Shown: positions 33,468 to 35,419 of the stretch, in pieces
Position numbering within the stretch: position 1 is the stretch's first letter
Layout of the letters: each line of letters begins with the position of its first letter
Assembly (NCBI RefSeq): GCF_000003605.2
Contig: NW_003124899.1
Coordinates: 569,979-605,397 of the forward strand
DNA length: 35,419 bases
Direction: 5' to 3'
Origin: Saccoglossus kowalevskii
Taxonomy: Eukaryota > Hemichordata > Enteropneusta > Harrimaniidae
Position numbers and translations under genes: made by a program
Notes under the pieces: model-generated
The model's database searches: none
Told to the model about the DNA's origin: nothing
What the model saw: the letters and a program-made list of their open reading frames with translations, nothing else

Positions 33468-35201
33468 TTAAGAAGTAGGACCTGACCAGTCATTAATCCA
33501 ATCCCTAATTCTTTGTCGGGCTCTGATGTTCGCCTCACGCCGTGGAGGCCGATTAGAAATAACATTAGCAGTACGTGTGTCATTAGAATCGTTAATATGT
33601 CTATTGTTATCAGTGTCCAAGATTTGTATATTATCCGTAGAGACTTCAATAGGATATAGTTTCACAATAGGACGATTTGTTTTACCGTTACGCGTCTGAT
33701 ATTTGCAGCGCGAGTTATACCGTCGTTTCCTGTATAAGAGACTCGACCACGGCTAAATCCCATAACGTACGTTTCTTGTGTCTGAATGTACAAGTACAAC
33801 GTCTCCAGACTTGATCGCGTTTGTTAATTTCCCGGTTTTTTGTCGTTCATGTCGTTCTCGGAGTGCTGATAAATATTCTAACTCCCATTTTTTCCAAAGT
33901 CGATCCATAGTTTCACTGAGCTTCGTGGCACGTTTATGGAGAGTTTCCTTTGTTTCGTACGTCGGATCGATGAGTTCCTCCATGTCGATAGTTACATGTG
34001 GTAATGTGTTCAACGTACGGCCATGGAGTAAGTGAGCTGGGGTGAGGGGAGTCGCCTCTGCGTCGTCACCATAAACATAAGTTATCGGACGGTTGTTTAT
34101 TGTTGTTTCTATTTCGCACAATATAGTATTCATTTCATCCATTGTGACGAATGCGCGACGAAGTACTTTCTTTAACTGAATGTGATGGTTTGCAAGGAAG
34201 GCTTTTACTTGCGGGTCGTTGAACAGATCGTTGATTTCCTTAGCGGCGGATAAGTAGGTCGTGGCGTTGTCGGAAACGATTCGTGTAGGCAGAGATCTGC
34301 GCGCCGCAAAACGTCGAAAAGCGCGGAGAAAACTATCGGTTGATAAATCTTGAACCAATTCCAAGTGTATTGCTCTGGTATTAGCACACGTGAAGAGACA
34401 TATGTAACATTTTCTCTCGCCGCCATTTTCCCGTTTAACGTATAGTTCACCAGTGAAATCAATGCCACAAACCTGAAAGGGTTCAGATTTCTGGGTGCGA
34501 TAGTTAGGCAGAGGGGCGGTGATTGGTTTCATGTAAGAACGTCCGGTAACACGTTTGCATATTACACATTTCCGTAGTAACGCCTTGACGGTAGCTCTAA
34601 TCCTTGTAATCCAGTATGTTTGACGTAATAACGTGACAGTACTTTGTAGTCCGGAATGTAGTGATCTTTCATGGGCATCACGAACTAGTAAATTCGTAAA
34701 CTGGTGATCAGGAGGTATTAAAATTGGAAACTTAGCATTGTCTCCAATGGGCGCATTGTGTAGACGACCACCACAGCGGATGACGTGTTGTTTATCAATA
34801 AATAAACGAAGTTGTCGAATTAAAGGCGAGGCTTTGTTATTTTCAACTTGTAGGAATTCACGTTCTTTTTGATAACGCGTCTTCTGTACATATACTACCC
34901 ATTTTGATTGTGCCTGCGTGATTTCGTTCGCTGCTAACTCATTCAGATTTCGAGATTGTGCAGGTTTTTTGATGTTATCGACGAACCTTAAAACAAGCGC
35001 GGTAATACGATTTAACTTTTGTAAAGAGTTGTATCGATTTATATCAACAATTTGACCAATGCCGGTAGTACTGACAGTGTCCAAACCAGCATTGGTTTGA
35101 CCGATGATGTCAGTGTTGACTTTGTCAGCGTTTTCAGTAGAATCGTGAAGCTCGATCTGTTCATCAGTTGTACATGTTGGGGTTTTCTTATTCAGAACGT
35201 T
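33468..35201 (-). pseudogene. BEL/Pao retrotransposon pol remnant: integrase region, disabled
   Basis: The main frame (35201 down to 33753) carries, in order, a linker, an integrase zinc-binding domain (HERSLHSG with CVICKR, the H2C2 pattern), and the integrase core with the first Asp in GIDFTG and the second in SDNATTY. It then continues with INNRPITYVYGD, the LTPAHLLHGR motif and the start of the BEL-type C-terminal domain (GDVVLVHSD). Between HHIQ and KKVLRRA the usual segment with the catalytic Glu is missing in frame (near 34172). The C-terminal domain continues only in other frames (GFSRGRV near 33755, then KLYPIEVS at 33665-33468), so there are two frameshifts. Protease, RT and RNase H are absent; upstream sequence is replaced by a LINE end. 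Not capable of integration as seen. Confidence 0.9.
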
Positions 35202-35419
35202 GTTAATAATAATAATAATAAAGATAATTTATTGCATCCTTAGAAATACAGTGTTTCCATCAGTTTATAGCAACAAAAGTAAGATATTAAAAAACAAAAT
35301 AACAAAATAACTATAGCAAATAATAAATGATAGATTTTAGTGTTTTTGTTAAGTATCTTTCTCGTTTCTCATTAAGAACGAGCTGTGTATAAATTCTCCA
35401 ACAAGTTTGATTACATTTG
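35202..35419 (-). mobile_element. LINE 3' end with (ATT)n tail, inserted into the BEL/Pao pol
   Basis: On the minus strand the sequence ends GGATGCAATAAATTATCTTT followed by five ATT units, then switches directly into the BEL/Pao frame. AATAAATTATC plus a short trinucleotide tail is a typical LINE 3' terminus. The BEL frame has an in-frame stop as soon as it enters this segment. The body of the element extends beyond the right edge of the window. Confidence 0.65.

Overview
The window is metazoan nuclear DNA. It is AT-rich, with split genes, canonical GT/AG introns and AATAAA signals. It carries many transposon relics of invertebrate type (BEL/Pao, Penelope-like, LINE 3' ends, TTAA-flanked and 8-bp-TSD MITEs) and one assembly gap of 232 N. 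The repeat content and the multi-copy AADAC-type esterases suggest a marine invertebrate, perhaps a non-vertebrate deuterostome such as a hemichordate. That placement is a weak inference.

Layout. Positions 592-2876 (+) hold the last three coding exons of a DsbA/FrnE-type thioredoxin-fold gene whose 5' part lies outside the window. The core, from about 4.9 to 30 kb, is a cluster of arylacetamide deacetylase-like (AADAC/NCEH1, hormone-sensitive-lipase family) genes. Gene A (-, 5586-9630) and gene E (+, 25579-29862) have complete four-exon coding models of 403 and 406 codons. Between them lie three relics on the + strand: fragment B (11165-11378), four-exon pseudogene C (15434-17700) and fragment D (19041-19278). 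Comparing A, C and E also predicts a non-coding first exon for A and E ending in a conserved CACGAG|GT donor. In C that donor is destroyed.

Repeats fill the spaces. They are a 112-119-bp tandem repeat downstream of A, a LINE fragment and a 312-bp tandem duplication in intron 1 of A, and a TTAA-flanked MITE in intron 2 of A with a second copy at 19.7 kb. There are also a 49-bp minisatellite, a 410-bp (GATGY)n array, a Penelope-like relic split by a 35-bp perfect palindrome, a MITE with G-run termini and 8-bp TSD, and a 612-bp foldback element in intron 1 of E. The right end is a minus-strand BEL/Pao remnant: 3' LTR plus an integrase region that lacks the segment carrying the catalytic Glu. It is interrupted by a LINE 3' end with an (ATT)n tail.

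Biologically this is a birth-and-death esterase cluster: two potentially working ER-membrane esterases, relics of at least three more copies, and heavy transposon traffic. I did not find a convincing undescribed multi-gene system. The most notable signals are the GVSAGG nucleophile motif of gene A, the inferred shared 5' exon, the palindrome inserted into the Penelope relic, and the CpG/TpG structure of the GATGY array.
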